Notes under the pieces: generated by a model | What the model was told of the DNA's origin: nothing | The model's database searches: none | Seen by the model: the letters and a program-made list of their open reading frames with translations, nothing else | Program-made: the position numbers and the translations under genes | In this document: positions 10,628 to 17,960 of the stretch, in pieces | Layout of the letters: every line of letters starts with the position of its first letter | Position numbering within the stretch: position 1 is the stretch's first letter | NCBI GenBank assembly: GCA_038240015.1 | Contig: JBBSEF010000025.1 | Coordinates: 1-37,294 of the forward strand | DNA: 37,294 nt | Direction: 5' to 3' | Source: CAHJXF01 sp038240015 | GTDB lineage: Bacteria; Pseudomonadota; Gammaproteobacteria; Burkholderiales; Burkholderiaceae_D

Positions 10628-10735
10628 CATGCGATGCGCATCGAACAGCGTCTTGACAGGCACAGGGGTCCCGACGAACACCGGGGTTCCACCGTGAATC
10701 TCAGGGTCGATCGTGATGAGTTGTCCATTCATCAT
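10628..10735 (-). pseudogene. 5' fragment of a DUF433 (antitoxin-like) gene
   Basis: The reading frame from 10735 starts MMNGQLITIDPEIHGGTPVF and continues VGTPVPVKTLFD. This is the characteristic opening of DUF433 proteins (ITIDPEI.GG.P.F.GTRVPV). After about 32 residues the similarity stops and the frame runs on as an out-of-frame shadow of the dioxygenase gene. A full DUF433 protein has about 70-80 residues, so this is a truncated remnant between the hydroxylase and dioxygenase genes. Its loss may mark a deletion that brought the two catabolic genes together. Confidence 0.75.
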
Positions 10736-10781
10736 CGGACTCGCAGGATGAACCTGGATGCAATGTAGCGTAACGGCGGCT

Positions 10782-11984
10782 CTACATGCTCAACCCGTCA
10801 TACAACCACGCCATCGCCTCGCCCGACGGTTGCGGCGCCGCTTCACCGAACATCTGATTGCGCACTTCTGCTTTCACTCCGCCGGCGTGATAGATCTCGC
10901 CGTAGAAGCGCGCGGTCAGTTGCACGCGGCCCGTGCGCCGGTAACGCGCATTCTGATACGCGATGAACGCGGAAGCGTAGTCGTCATGGCGATCGATTTC
11001 ATTGGCCAGCACATAGGCATCCTCGAGCGCCATGCTCGCACCCTGCGCGAGATATTGCAGCATCGGATGCGCCGCATCGCCAAGCAGCGTGACGCGCCCG
11101 CGGCTCCAGTTCTTGATCGGCTCGCGATCGCACAGCACCCACATCTTCCAGGTCTCGATCTTGGCGAGCAGCGCTTTCACTTCATGCGCGGCATCGCGAA
11201 AGCGTTCGTCGAGTTCGGCCGGATCGCCGTACACGTCCCAGCCTTCGTCGTGGCGATCACTGTGAAAGACCGCGACCAGATTGAACAGTTCGCCTCGACG
11301 CAAAGGGTAGTGGACGAGATGCATCTTCGGCCCCGCCCACAACACGACCGAGTTCGGCCGCAGGTGTTCCTCGACTTGCCCGATCGGTAATACGGCGCGA
11401 TAGGCGATGTGGCCGGAGACGTGCGGCTTGCCGTCGCCGATGAGCTTCTCGCGCACGAGCGACCACAGGCCGTCGGCGCCGATCAGCGCAGCGCCTGCTA
11501 TGCGTTCGCCCGAGGCCGTGATCGCGACGACGGGGTCCGCTGGGGCCGCAGCGCTGTCGTCGAAGTCGATCACTTTCTTGTTGGTCGACAGCGAGATCAG
11601 CGGGTCTCGCCTTGCAGCTTGCAGCAGCACGTCGAGCAGGTCGGGACGGAAGATGACGCCGTAGCGATACTTGTAGCGTGCGGTGAATTGCGGCGAGCCG
11701 ACCGGCATGCGCACGATCTCTTCGCCGCCGGTGCTGTCGCGCATGATCAGGTTGTCGGGAAAGAACGCCACGTCGTTGACCGCATCGAGCAGGCCAAGCG
11801 CGTCGAACACCTTGAAGATGTTGGGTCCGAGCTGGATGCCCGCGCCGACCTCGCCGAAGTCGGCGGCCTGTTCGAGCACGTGACTGCGACGCCCCTTCCG
11901 CGCCAGGCACAGCGCTGCCGCAAGGCCGCCGATGCCGCCGCCGGCGATGAGGATAGGCGAGTCGTTCGAAGGGGTCGATGGCAT
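10782..11984 (-). CDS. FAD-dependent aromatic hydroxylase, probably 3-hydroxybenzoate 6-hydroxylase
   Basis: Class A flavoprotein monooxygenase using NAD(P)H and oxygen to hydroxylate an aromatic acid. The 400-residue protein shows the FAD-binding GGGIGGLAAALCLARKG near the N-terminus, the GADGLWSLVREKL (DG) motif mid-protein and the second FAD motif GDAAHPMLQYLAQGASMALED. Its position next to gentisate 1,2-dioxygenase points to 3-hydroxybenzoate to gentisate chemistry. Salicylate hydroxylases share the fold, and a salicylate 5-hydroxylase would be an unrelated Rieske enzyme, so the assignment is fairly firm but not proven. It is divergent from a LysR gene with a perfect T-N11-A palindrome between, suggesting effector-dependent activation. 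Confidence 0.87.
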   Translation of the reverse strand: MPSTPSNDSPILIAGGGIGGLAAALCLARKGRRSHVLEQAADFGEVGAGIQLGPNIFKVFDALGLLDAVNDVAFFPDNLIMRDSTGGEEIVRMPVGSPQFTARYKYRYGVIFRPDLLDVLLQAARRDPLISLSTNKKVIDFDDSAAAPADPVVAITASGERIAGAALIGADGLWSLVREKLIGDGKPHVSGHIAYRAVLPIGQVEEHLRPNSVVLWAGPKMHLVHYPLRRGELFNLVAVFHSDRHDEGWDVYGDPAELDERFRDAAHEVKALLAKIETWKMWVLCDREPIKNWSRGRVTLLGDAAHPMLQYLAQGASMALEDAYVLANEIDRHDDYASAFIAYQNARYRRTGRVQLTARFYGEIYHAGGVKAEVRNQMFGEAAPQPSGEAMAWLYDGLSM

Positions 11985-12069
11985 GAGATTTTTCTCGATG
12001 CTCGCAATGACAGGCGGAAAGCTACCCCCGCGTCCCTATTTCAGCTATGTAATGGAACGAATAAACTGC

Positions 12070-12084
12070 ATTGCGAATTGCAAT
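12070..12084. promoter_or_regulatory. LysR-type operator in the hydroxylase/LysR divergent region
   Basis: ATTGC-GAATT-GCAAT is a perfect inverted repeat containing the T-N11-A core typical of LysR binding sites. It sits 37 bases before the LysR ATG and about 85 bases before the hydroxylase ATG. A -10-like element for the hydroxylase (TTACAT on the minus strand, 12047-12052) is close enough for activation from this site. Confidence 0.75.
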
Positions 12085-12120
12085 ACGGCCAGTACGGGAT
12101 GACGCAGGCCGACGACGCAC

Positions 12121-13029
12121 ATGCTCGACATCGACATCAAGCTGTTGACGATCTTTCAGGAGCTCGCCCGCACGCGCAGCGTGTCACGCGCGGCCGAAAA
12201 CCTCGGCATGGCGCAGCCGACTGTGAGCATTGCGCTCGGCAAGCTGCGCAAGCGCTTCGGCGATCCGCTGTTCGTGCGCACGTCGAAAGGCATGGAGCCC
12301 ACGCCGCTCTCCGCCGAGTTGTTGCAGCCGGTGGGCGACGCGCTCGCTCTGCTTGCGCAGGCGCTGCGCCATCACATCGCATTCGATCCCCGCGCGTCCG
12401 AGCACGGCTTTCGGATCTGCATGACCGACATCAGCCAGATCGTGCTGCTGCCGCAGTTGCTGAACCATCTGAGGGACACGGCGCCCGGCGTGCGTATCGA
12501 GGTCTTGCATATCACGGAAGCAACGCCTCGGCTGCTCGAATCGGGCGAAGCCGACCTCGCGATCGGCTTCATGCCGCAGCTCGACGCGGGCTTCTATCAG
12601 CAGACGCTGTTCACGCAACGCTACGTGTGCATGCTGCGCGCCGATCATCCGCGCATCGCCGACAAGCTCGGCGTGAAGCGCTTTCTCGCGGAGTCGCACA
12701 TCCAGGTGACGATGACCGGTACCGGCCATCGATTGATCGACCAAGTGCTCGAACAGCGGGGCATCGCGCGCAAGATCGCTTTGCGACTGCCGAATTTTCT
12801 AGGGCTCGCGGCGATCGTCGGCAGCACCGATCTGCTCGTGACCGTGCCGGCCTTGCTCGGGCAGACGCTCGAAGCGGCGCATAACGTCAAGACCCTGAAG
12901 TCACCGATCGCCTTTCCACCGTACGCGGTCAAGCAGCATTGGCACGAGCGCTTTCATCACGACTTGCGCAATCGCTGGCTGCGCGGCGTGGTCGCACAAC
13001 TCTTCGCGAAACACGAGCGCCGCGTGTGA
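12121..13029 (+). CDS. LysR-family regulator of the 3-hydroxybenzoate/gentisate genes
   Basis: A 302-residue LysR-type regulator. The N-terminal HTH (residues ~1-65) includes RSVSRAAENLGMAQPTVSIA and DPLFVRTSKGMEPTPL. The remainder is the substrate-binding-like effector domain. The tail is arginine- and histidine-rich (WHERFHHDLRNRWLRGVV), a feature of the NodD/NahR-like subgroup that senses aromatic acids. It is divergent from the hydroxylase gene, with a palindromic site between. By family precedent it would activate the catabolic genes in response to an aromatic acid and repress itself. Confidence 0.88.
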   Translation: MLDIDIKLLTIFQELARTRSVSRAAENLGMAQPTVSIALGKLRKRFGDPLFVRTSKGMEPTPLSAELLQPVGDALALLAQALRHHIAFDPRASEHGFRICMTDISQIVLLPQLLNHLRDTAPGVRIEVLHITEATPRLLESGEADLAIGFMPQLDAGFYQQTLFTQRYVCMLRADHPRIADKLGVKRFLAESHIQVTMTGTGHRLIDQVLEQRGIARKIALRLPNFLGLAAIVGSTDLLVTVPALLGQTLEAAHNVKTLKSPIAFPPYAVKQHWHERFHHDLRNRWLRGVVAQLFAKHERRV

Positions 13030-13034
13030 CGACC

Positions 13035-13107
13035 GTCGTCCCCGCGAACGCAGGGACCTGGTGACGTGGATTCAAAGACGCTGGATTCCCGCGTTCGCGG
13101 CAACGAC
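13035..13107. repeat. REP/BIME-like inverted repeat
   Basis: Two arms of about 24 bases, starting at GTCGTCCCCGCGAACGCAGG (13035-13058) and ending at 13083-13107 (TTCCCGCGTTCGCGGCAACG within), are imperfect inverted complements. They are separated by a spacer containing GGATTCAAAGACGCTGGATT. The sequence resembles the dispersed CGTCATTCCCGCG...GGATTCCCGC family common in proteobacterial intergenic DNA. It lies between two convergent genes, a typical position for such elements. Confidence 0.75.
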
Positions 13108-13115
13108 AGCGAAGG

Positions 13116-14294
13116 TCACGCGATCCACGCAGCGGCGATGCGATTGATCAGCAAGCCACCGCCGATCAGCCATGCGAACAGCGTGCCGGCGAGTGCAAGC
13201 GGCTTGATTCCCGCGCGGCGGATCGCCGAGACATGCGTGCCGAGGCCGAGGCCGGCCATCGCCATCGCGAGCAGAAACGTGTCGACATCGAGTGCCACGC
13301 CGACCACGGGCTTGGGTAGCAACGCAAGCGAATTGAAACCCGCGACGGCGATGAAGCCCAGAGCGAACCACGGGATCACGATGCGCGCGGCTTTGTTCGT
13401 GATGCGGTCACCGGTTCGATTCTTCAAGCCTGCGCTCGCGTCGCTGGTCGACGAACGTGCGAGATATGCCGACAACGCGATCAGGAACGGAGCCAGCATC
13501 ATCACGCGGACCATCTTCGCAATCACCGCGGTATTGGCGGCGTCTTCGCCGATCGCGCGCCCTGCGGCCACCACTTGCGCGACTTCGTGAATCGTCGAGC
13601 CGGCAAAGATGCCGTAGGCCGACGGCGACATCGCAATCCAATGCGATGCGGCGTTCAGCCGGTAAAGCGCGGGATAGAGAAAGATCGCGAGCGTGCCGAA
13701 CACCACCACGGTCGATACCGCGACGGTGACCTGTTCCACTCGAGCGCGCACGACCGGGCCGGCGGCCATCACCGCGGCCGCGCCGCAGATGGAACTGCCG
13801 GCGCCGATCAGCATCGCGGTGCTGCGGTCGAGGCCGAGGACACGCGTACCGAGCAGCCACGCCAATCCGAAGGTGCTGCACAACACCGTCGCATCGATCA
13901 ATACGCCGGCCACGCCGACGTTGGCTATGTCCTGGAACGTCAAGCGCAGACCGTAAAGGACGATACCCAGGCGCAGCAGGTTCTGCCGGGAAAACGCGAC
14001 TCCCGTGCCGCTCGCCGATGCGATGCGGGAATAAAAGCTGTTGCCCGCGACGATCCCGAACACGATCGCCAGCGTCAGTGCGCTGACGCCGTGGTCTTGC
14101 AGCCACGGCAGTCGGGCGGCCGCGATCGAAGCGCCTGCCAACGCGGCGGTCAGTACCAGGCCGGGCAACAGCGCACCGCCGCCGCGCAGACCCGCGCGGA
14201 TCCGCTGCCGCATGGCGTCGCCAGTCGACGGCGCGGAAGGCGCGACCGCGGCCGGGGAGGGCTTCGAGGCGGAGAGCGTGTTGGAAGCGTCCAT
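13116..14294 (-). CDS. YeiH/UPF0324-family putative anion exporter
   Basis: Integral membrane protein of the conserved YeiH family (annotated elsewhere as putative sulfate exporters). It has 392 residues and about ten membrane segments, with family motifs LRLGIVLYGLRLTFQDI, MLIGAGSSICGAAAV, STIHEVAQVVAAG and KMVRVMMLAPFL. The ATG at 14294 gives a normal N-terminus; the frame is open to 14381 but that part overlaps the operator region and the divergent gene. The C-terminal LFAWLIGGGLLINRI completes the fold. It is divergent from a CysB/YeiE-type LysR regulator, the same arrangement as yeiE-yeiH in E. coli. The transported substrate is unproven; sulfur anions are a family-based inference. Confidence 0.9.
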   Translation of the reverse strand: MDASNTLSASKPSPAAVAPSAPSTGDAMRQRIRAGLRGGGALLPGLVLTAALAGASIAAARLPWLQDHGVSALTLAIVFGIVAGNSFYSRIASASGTGVAFSRQNLLRLGIVLYGLRLTFQDIANVGVAGVLIDATVLCSTFGLAWLLGTRVLGLDRSTAMLIGAGSSICGAAAVMAAGPVVRARVEQVTVAVSTVVVFGTLAIFLYPALYRLNAASHWIAMSPSAYGIFAGSTIHEVAQVVAAGRAIGEDAANTAVIAKMVRVMMLAPFLIALSAYLARSSTSDASAGLKNRTGDRITNKAARIVIPWFALGFIAVAGFNSLALLPKPVVGVALDVDTFLLAMAMAGLGLGTHVSAIRRAGIKPLALAGTLFAWLIGGGLLINRIAAAWIA

Positions 14295-14321
14295 CGAGCA
14301 CACTGTGCCGCCCGCAGAACT

Positions 14322-14368
14322 ATCTGTAAAACAGATTGTTCTACTATGATCTACCGATAAAACAGGTA
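14322..14368. promoter_or_regulatory. Two LysR-type boxes between the YeiH-like and YeiE-like genes
   Basis: The first box is the perfect palindrome ATCTGTAAAACAGAT (14322-14336), with a T-N11-A core. The second, TACCGATAAAACAGGTA (14352-14368), is a weaker copy sharing TAAAACAG. The box centres are about 31 bases apart, roughly three helical turns. That matches the recognition-site/activation-site pattern of LysR tetramers. The second box ends 11 bases before the regulator ATG, consistent with autorepression. Confidence 0.75.
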
Positions 14369-14379
14369 ATGTTCCTGCC

Positions 14380-15279
14380 ATGCGAGTGACGCTTCGCCAG
14401 CTTCAACTGTTCTGCGCGGTGGCGCAGACGGGCAGTACCACGGCTGGCGGCGAGAGCGTCGCTCTATCGCAATCGGCCACCAGCGCGGCGTTGAACGAGC
14501 TCGAGACCGTTCTGGGCGCGCTGCTGTTCGACCGCGTCGGCAAGCGCCTCGTGTTGAACGACAGCGGTCGCGCGCTGTTGCCCGATGCGCGCGCGCTGCT
14601 CGATGGCGCGCAAGGCATCGAGGACGGCTTTCGCAAAGCCCGCGGTGCGGCGCAGGCCGATCTTCGTCTGGGCGCCAGCACCACCATCGGCAACTACGTC
14701 CTGCCGGGTTTGCTGGCCGCGTTCCGTCAACGCATGCCGGGGTCGCTTCTGCAAGTCAGAGTGGGCAACACGCAGGAAATCGCGACCGCAGTCACGGACT
14801 TCACCGTCGACCTCGGTCTCATCGAAGGCCCTTGCCACTTGCCCGAACTCGCGGTGTTGCCGTGGATGACAGACGAGCTCGTGATCGTGGCGGCGACTAC
14901 GCACCCGCTCGCCCATGCGGCCCGGCATGCGCGCTTGACGGTGAAGCAATTGCGCAACGCGCCGTGGCTGTTGCGCGAGCCCGGCTCGGGTACGCGCGAA
15001 GCCGTCGAGCAGGTATTGCTTCCGCATCTCCATCATCTGGCCGCCGACATGACGCTGGGCAGTTCCGAAGCGATCAAGAACGCGGTGGTGCAGGGGCTGG
15101 GCGTGAGCTGCCTGTCACGTTGCGTGGTGCAAGACCTGATCGCCGCGAAGCGGCTGGTCGCCCTGGCGACGACGCTGCCGAAACTGACGCGGCGCTTCGC
15201 CCTCATTCACCACCGCAAGAAGCTGCTGTCCGCGGCGCTTCAATTGTTCGTTGCAGAATGTCGGGCGCTGAAAACCTGA
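14380..15279 (+). CDS. LysR-family regulator of the YeiE/CysB type
   Basis: A 299-residue LysR regulator with an N-terminal HTH (LRQLQLFCAVAQTGSTTAGG, then ALSQSATSAALNELETVLGA) and an effector domain containing LRLGASTTIGNYVLPGLLA. That last motif is characteristic of the CbbR/CysB/YeiE branch. The wing region LFDRVGKRLVLNDSGRALLP is intact. It is divergent from the YeiH-like gene and presumably controls it through the two boxes between them. By analogy with YeiE, a sulfur-related ligand (sulfite) is conceivable, but nothing in the sequence shows the ligand. Confidence 0.88.
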   Translation: MRVTLRQLQLFCAVAQTGSTTAGGESVALSQSATSAALNELETVLGALLFDRVGKRLVLNDSGRALLPDARALLDGAQGIEDGFRKARGAAQADLRLGASTTIGNYVLPGLLAAFRQRMPGSLLQVRVGNTQEIATAVTDFTVDLGLIEGPCHLPELAVLPWMTDELVIVAATTHPLAHAARHARLTVKQLRNAPWLLREPGSGTREAVEQVLLPHLHHLAADMTLGSSEAIKNAVVQGLGVSCLSRCVVQDLIAAKRLVALATTLPKLTRRFALIHHRKKLLSAALQLFVAECRALKT

Positions 15280-15360
15280 GCACGTATAAGCTCGGAGGCA
15301 CGCACTATCGCTGCTCGAAAGACTGAGGAATGTCCGATGCGCGGCCCGATACGCGAGCCG

Positions 15361-16470
15361 TCAATCGACCAACGCTTCAGTCGGTCCGCCAGCCATCGGC
15401 AGCGTGACGATGAATTCGCTGCCGAGGTCCTTGCCGGCGCTGCGGCCGACGACCGTGCCGCCATGCGCATCGACGAGTTCGCGAACGACTGCGAGGCCGA
15501 TGCCGAGCCCACCGCTATGAAGGGCCAATGCGCGCGCATCCTGCACGAACAGGTCGAAGATGCGGGGCAAGGCCGCGGCCGTGATGCCGATGCCGTTATC
15601 GGACACCGTGGTCACGATCGTGCGATCGAACACCTGCACGTCGAGCGCGATCTTGCCGCCCTGCGGCGTGTATTTGGAGGCGTTGTCCAGCAGATTGCTG
15701 AAGATCTGCGTCAGGCGCACCGCGTCTCCCTGCACATCGAGCGGGCCGGGCGGCAACCGCATCGTGAACTGTTGAAGCCGTGAGCCCATCGCCGGTTCGC
15801 AGGTCTCCACTGCGACGCCGAAGATGGCCGCCATATCGACCGTGCTGCTTTGAAGCCGAAACTTTCCCGTGCTGATGCGCGAGCCGTCGAGCAGGTCGTC
15901 GATGAGTCGTCCCATATGCGTCACCTGGCGCTTGATCACGCCTTGCAGCCGCGCAAGTCGCGGGTCCTCGGTGCGGGGACGATGCAGCAACTCCGCAGCC
16001 TGAAGGATAGGCGTCAGCGGATTGCGCAACTCGTGGGCCACCATGGCGAAGAACGTGATCTGCTTGCGGTGTGCCGCTCCCGCGTCGGCTTCCTTTTCCT
16101 GCGCAGCGATGGCGGTCAGCACCAGTTGCTCGTTGGCCTCGCGCAGATCTTCAGGATCGGGCGCGTCCCCGCTTGTGCGCATCGATTCGCGCAGTTTGTT
16201 GATGGCCGCCTCGGCAATCGCATCCGCGCGCAGCGTAGCGAGCACCAGTTGCTCGTTGGCCTCCACGAGTTGCGCGACGCGCTCGTCGGCGGAGCCGCGC
16301 TCGGCTTCGGCGATGTCGAGCCGCAGCTTCACCAGCTCGGCGCGCACTGCGTCCGCATGCTGGTTGAGCAGCGCAAGTGTCCCCGTGGCCGCAGCCAGGT
16401 CACTCTCGTTGATCGGCTCGTTCATGGCGATGCGCGCGTCGATCCGCGTGTCGTTCGCTGGCCGGCTCAA
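15361..16470 (-). CDS. Soluble histidine kinase coupled to a KaiC-like ATPase
   Basis: Cytoplasmic sensor kinase (369 residues, no membrane segment). Residues ~20-135 are helical and coiled-coil-like and contain an internal duplication, ANEQLVLATL (71-80) and ANEQLVLTAI (112-121). HisKA follows, with the phospho-acceptor His146 in MVAHELRNPLTP. The HATPase domain has the N-box Asn263 (LLDNASKYTPQGG), G1 DNGIG (291-295) and G2 GGLGIGL (320-326). All catalytic motifs look intact. There is no receiver domain and no response regulator in the window. The longest frame uses a TTG at 16470 whose TTGA overlaps the kaiC-like stop; an ATG at 16425 (MNEPINESDL) is the alternative. Translational coupling implies partnership with the ATPase. 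Its output target is unknown. Confidence 0.9.
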   Translation of the reverse strand: MSRPANDTRIDARIAMNEPINESDLAAATGTLALLNQHADAVRAELVKLRLDIAEAERGSADERVAQLVEANEQLVLATLRADAIAEAAINKLRESMRTSGDAPDPEDLREANEQLVLTAIAAQEKEADAGAAHRKQITFFAMVAHELRNPLTPILQAAELLHRPRTEDPRLARLQGVIKRQVTHMGRLIDDLLDGSRISTGKFRLQSSTVDMAAIFGVAVETCEPAMGSRLQQFTMRLPPGPLDVQGDAVRLTQIFSNLLDNASKYTPQGGKIALDVQVFDRTIVTTVSDNGIGITAAALPRIFDLFVQDARALALHSGGLGIGLAVVRELVDAHGGTVVGRSAGKDLGSEFIVTLPMAGGPTEALVD

Positions 16471-17960
16471 AACCTGGCGGCCGTGGGCGCAGCCGCGTCG
16501 CCGGACGACTCGCGCCGTCGGGTCGGCCTGCCGCCCAGCAGCCCTTCCTGGTCGGTGAGCATCTCGCCGATCTTGATGCCGTCGTCGTCGATATGGAACA
16601 GGCGCAGTTCAGTCGAGTGCGCGCTTGCGCGCACTTTCACGACCGCCATCACGCGCTTCAATTGGCTTTCGAGCTCGATGTAGCGCTGCACGATGATGGA
16701 GTCGGTCAGAAACGCCGTGCCATAAGGGCTGAAGCGCAAGTCATCGTAGCGGTCTTCCAACTCCGACGTCATCAGCACCGTGACGCCGATGTTGGCGAGC
16801 GCCGTCACCATGCGCGACAAGGATTCGCGATAGTCCTCGCGGAAGGCGGGCGCCAGTGCAAGCTCGAGGCCCGAGAGCGAGTCGAGGACGACGCGGGTCG
16901 CCTTGACGCGGCGGACCTCGGAGATGAGCAGGGTGGCGATCTCATCGACCGACAAATCCGACGCGCGACTATGGACCAGGGCCACACTGCCGCTCTTGAT
17001 GAGATCGGCAATCACCTTCGAGCGCGACAGCGCGGGACGAAGTTCGAAGGCTGCAACGACGCCGGTTTCTCCGTTGCGCGCGCCTTCGGCCAGAAATGCC
17101 GCCGACATGATGCTCTTGCCTGAACCGGACGGGCCGGCAACGAGCAACGAGTAGCCGCGCGGCAAGCCGCCGCCCATCATGTCGTCCAGCCCCGGCACGC
17201 CCATGCCCAGGCGCGAGCCGGTGCCCGCATCGGCTTCCCGCTCCATTTGTACGACAAGTTGCGCGGGCGGAAAAATCTTGACTCCTGACGTGTAGATGCG
17301 AAATGTGTGAAGCCCCGGCAGCGCAGGCTGGCCGCGCATCTTCGCGATCTCGATCTTTCGCACGACCGAATTGCGCAGCACGCTTTGGCGACACCAGATC
17401 AGTCCGTCGGCGACGGTGAACACCGGGCTCGGATCGCTCTCGCTGAAATACTCTCCGAGCAGAAAGGTCGTGGCCTGCCAGCTCGTCATGAGAATCCCGA
17501 GTTGCTGAACGAACTGCTGCAGGCTGAGGAACGCGTTGGGCTCGCCCTCACTGGCAAGCGCCACCGATCGAAACGAATCGACGAACACCAGGCCCGGTCC
17601 GTACTCCTCGATTGCCGCTGCGATTCGGGCCAGCACTTTGTCGAGATGGCCGGCGGCCGTGTCGTCGGCCAGGTTGATGAAGTGGATCGCGCTGTTGATC
17701 TTGTCGCTTTGGAAAAAATCGAACTGCTGCTGGTATCGCAACATTTTCAGCGGCGGCTCGCCAAGCACCGTGAAGTAGAGCGCGGGCCGCTCGGGCGTAG
17801 CCAGCGCGAACATGATCTGATGCGCCAACGTGGTCTTGCCGCTGCCGGGTGGTCCCGCAATGATGTTGAACGAAAATTCCGGCAGGCCCCCGCCGAGCAC
17901 CTCGTCGAGTCCTGGCACACCCGTTGCCAAACGATTGATGTTTGCTTTGTCCGTAGTCAT
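16467..17960 (-). CDS. Double-domain KaiC-like RecA-fold ATPase
   Basis: A 497-residue protein with two KaiC domains. The first has TGVPGLDEVLGGGLP and P-loop GPPGSGKTT (36-44), with Walker B LVFVDSF (124-130). The second has MGVPGLDDMMGGGLPRGY and P-loop GPSGSGKS (276-283), with RVVLDSLSG (356-364). Aligned by eye to cyanobacterial KaiC, the phosphorylated Ser431/Thr432 pair is replaced by Ala416/Phe417 (in TAFLTDS). Only one glutamate of each catalytic EE pair remains (Glu68 and Glu306). It is therefore unlikely to run a KaiC-type phosphorylation cycle and is better seen as a KaiC-derived signalling ATPase. Its start overlaps the stop of the 141-residue gene by four bases, and its stop overlaps the histidine kinase start. 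No kaiA or kaiB is present in the window. Confidence 0.93.
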   Translation of the reverse strand: MTTDKANINRLATGVPGLDEVLGGGLPEFSFNIIAGPPGSGKTTLAHQIMFALATPERPALYFTVLGEPPLKMLRYQQQFDFFQSDKINSAIHFINLADDTAAGHLDKVLARIAAAIEEYGPGLVFVDSFRSVALASEGEPNAFLSLQQFVQQLGILMTSWQATTFLLGEYFSESDPSPVFTVADGLIWCRQSVLRNSVVRKIEIAKMRGQPALPGLHTFRIYTSGVKIFPPAQLVVQMEREADAGTGSRLGMGVPGLDDMMGGGLPRGYSLLVAGPSGSGKSIMSAAFLAEGARNGETGVVAAFELRPALSRSKVIADLIKSGSVALVHSRASDLSVDEIATLLISEVRRVKATRVVLDSLSGLELALAPAFREDYRESLSRMVTALANIGVTVLMTSELEDRYDDLRFSPYGTAFLTDSIIVQRYIELESQLKRVMAVVKVRASAHSTELRLFHIDDDGIKIGEMLTDQEGLLGGRPTRRRESSGDAAAPTAARF

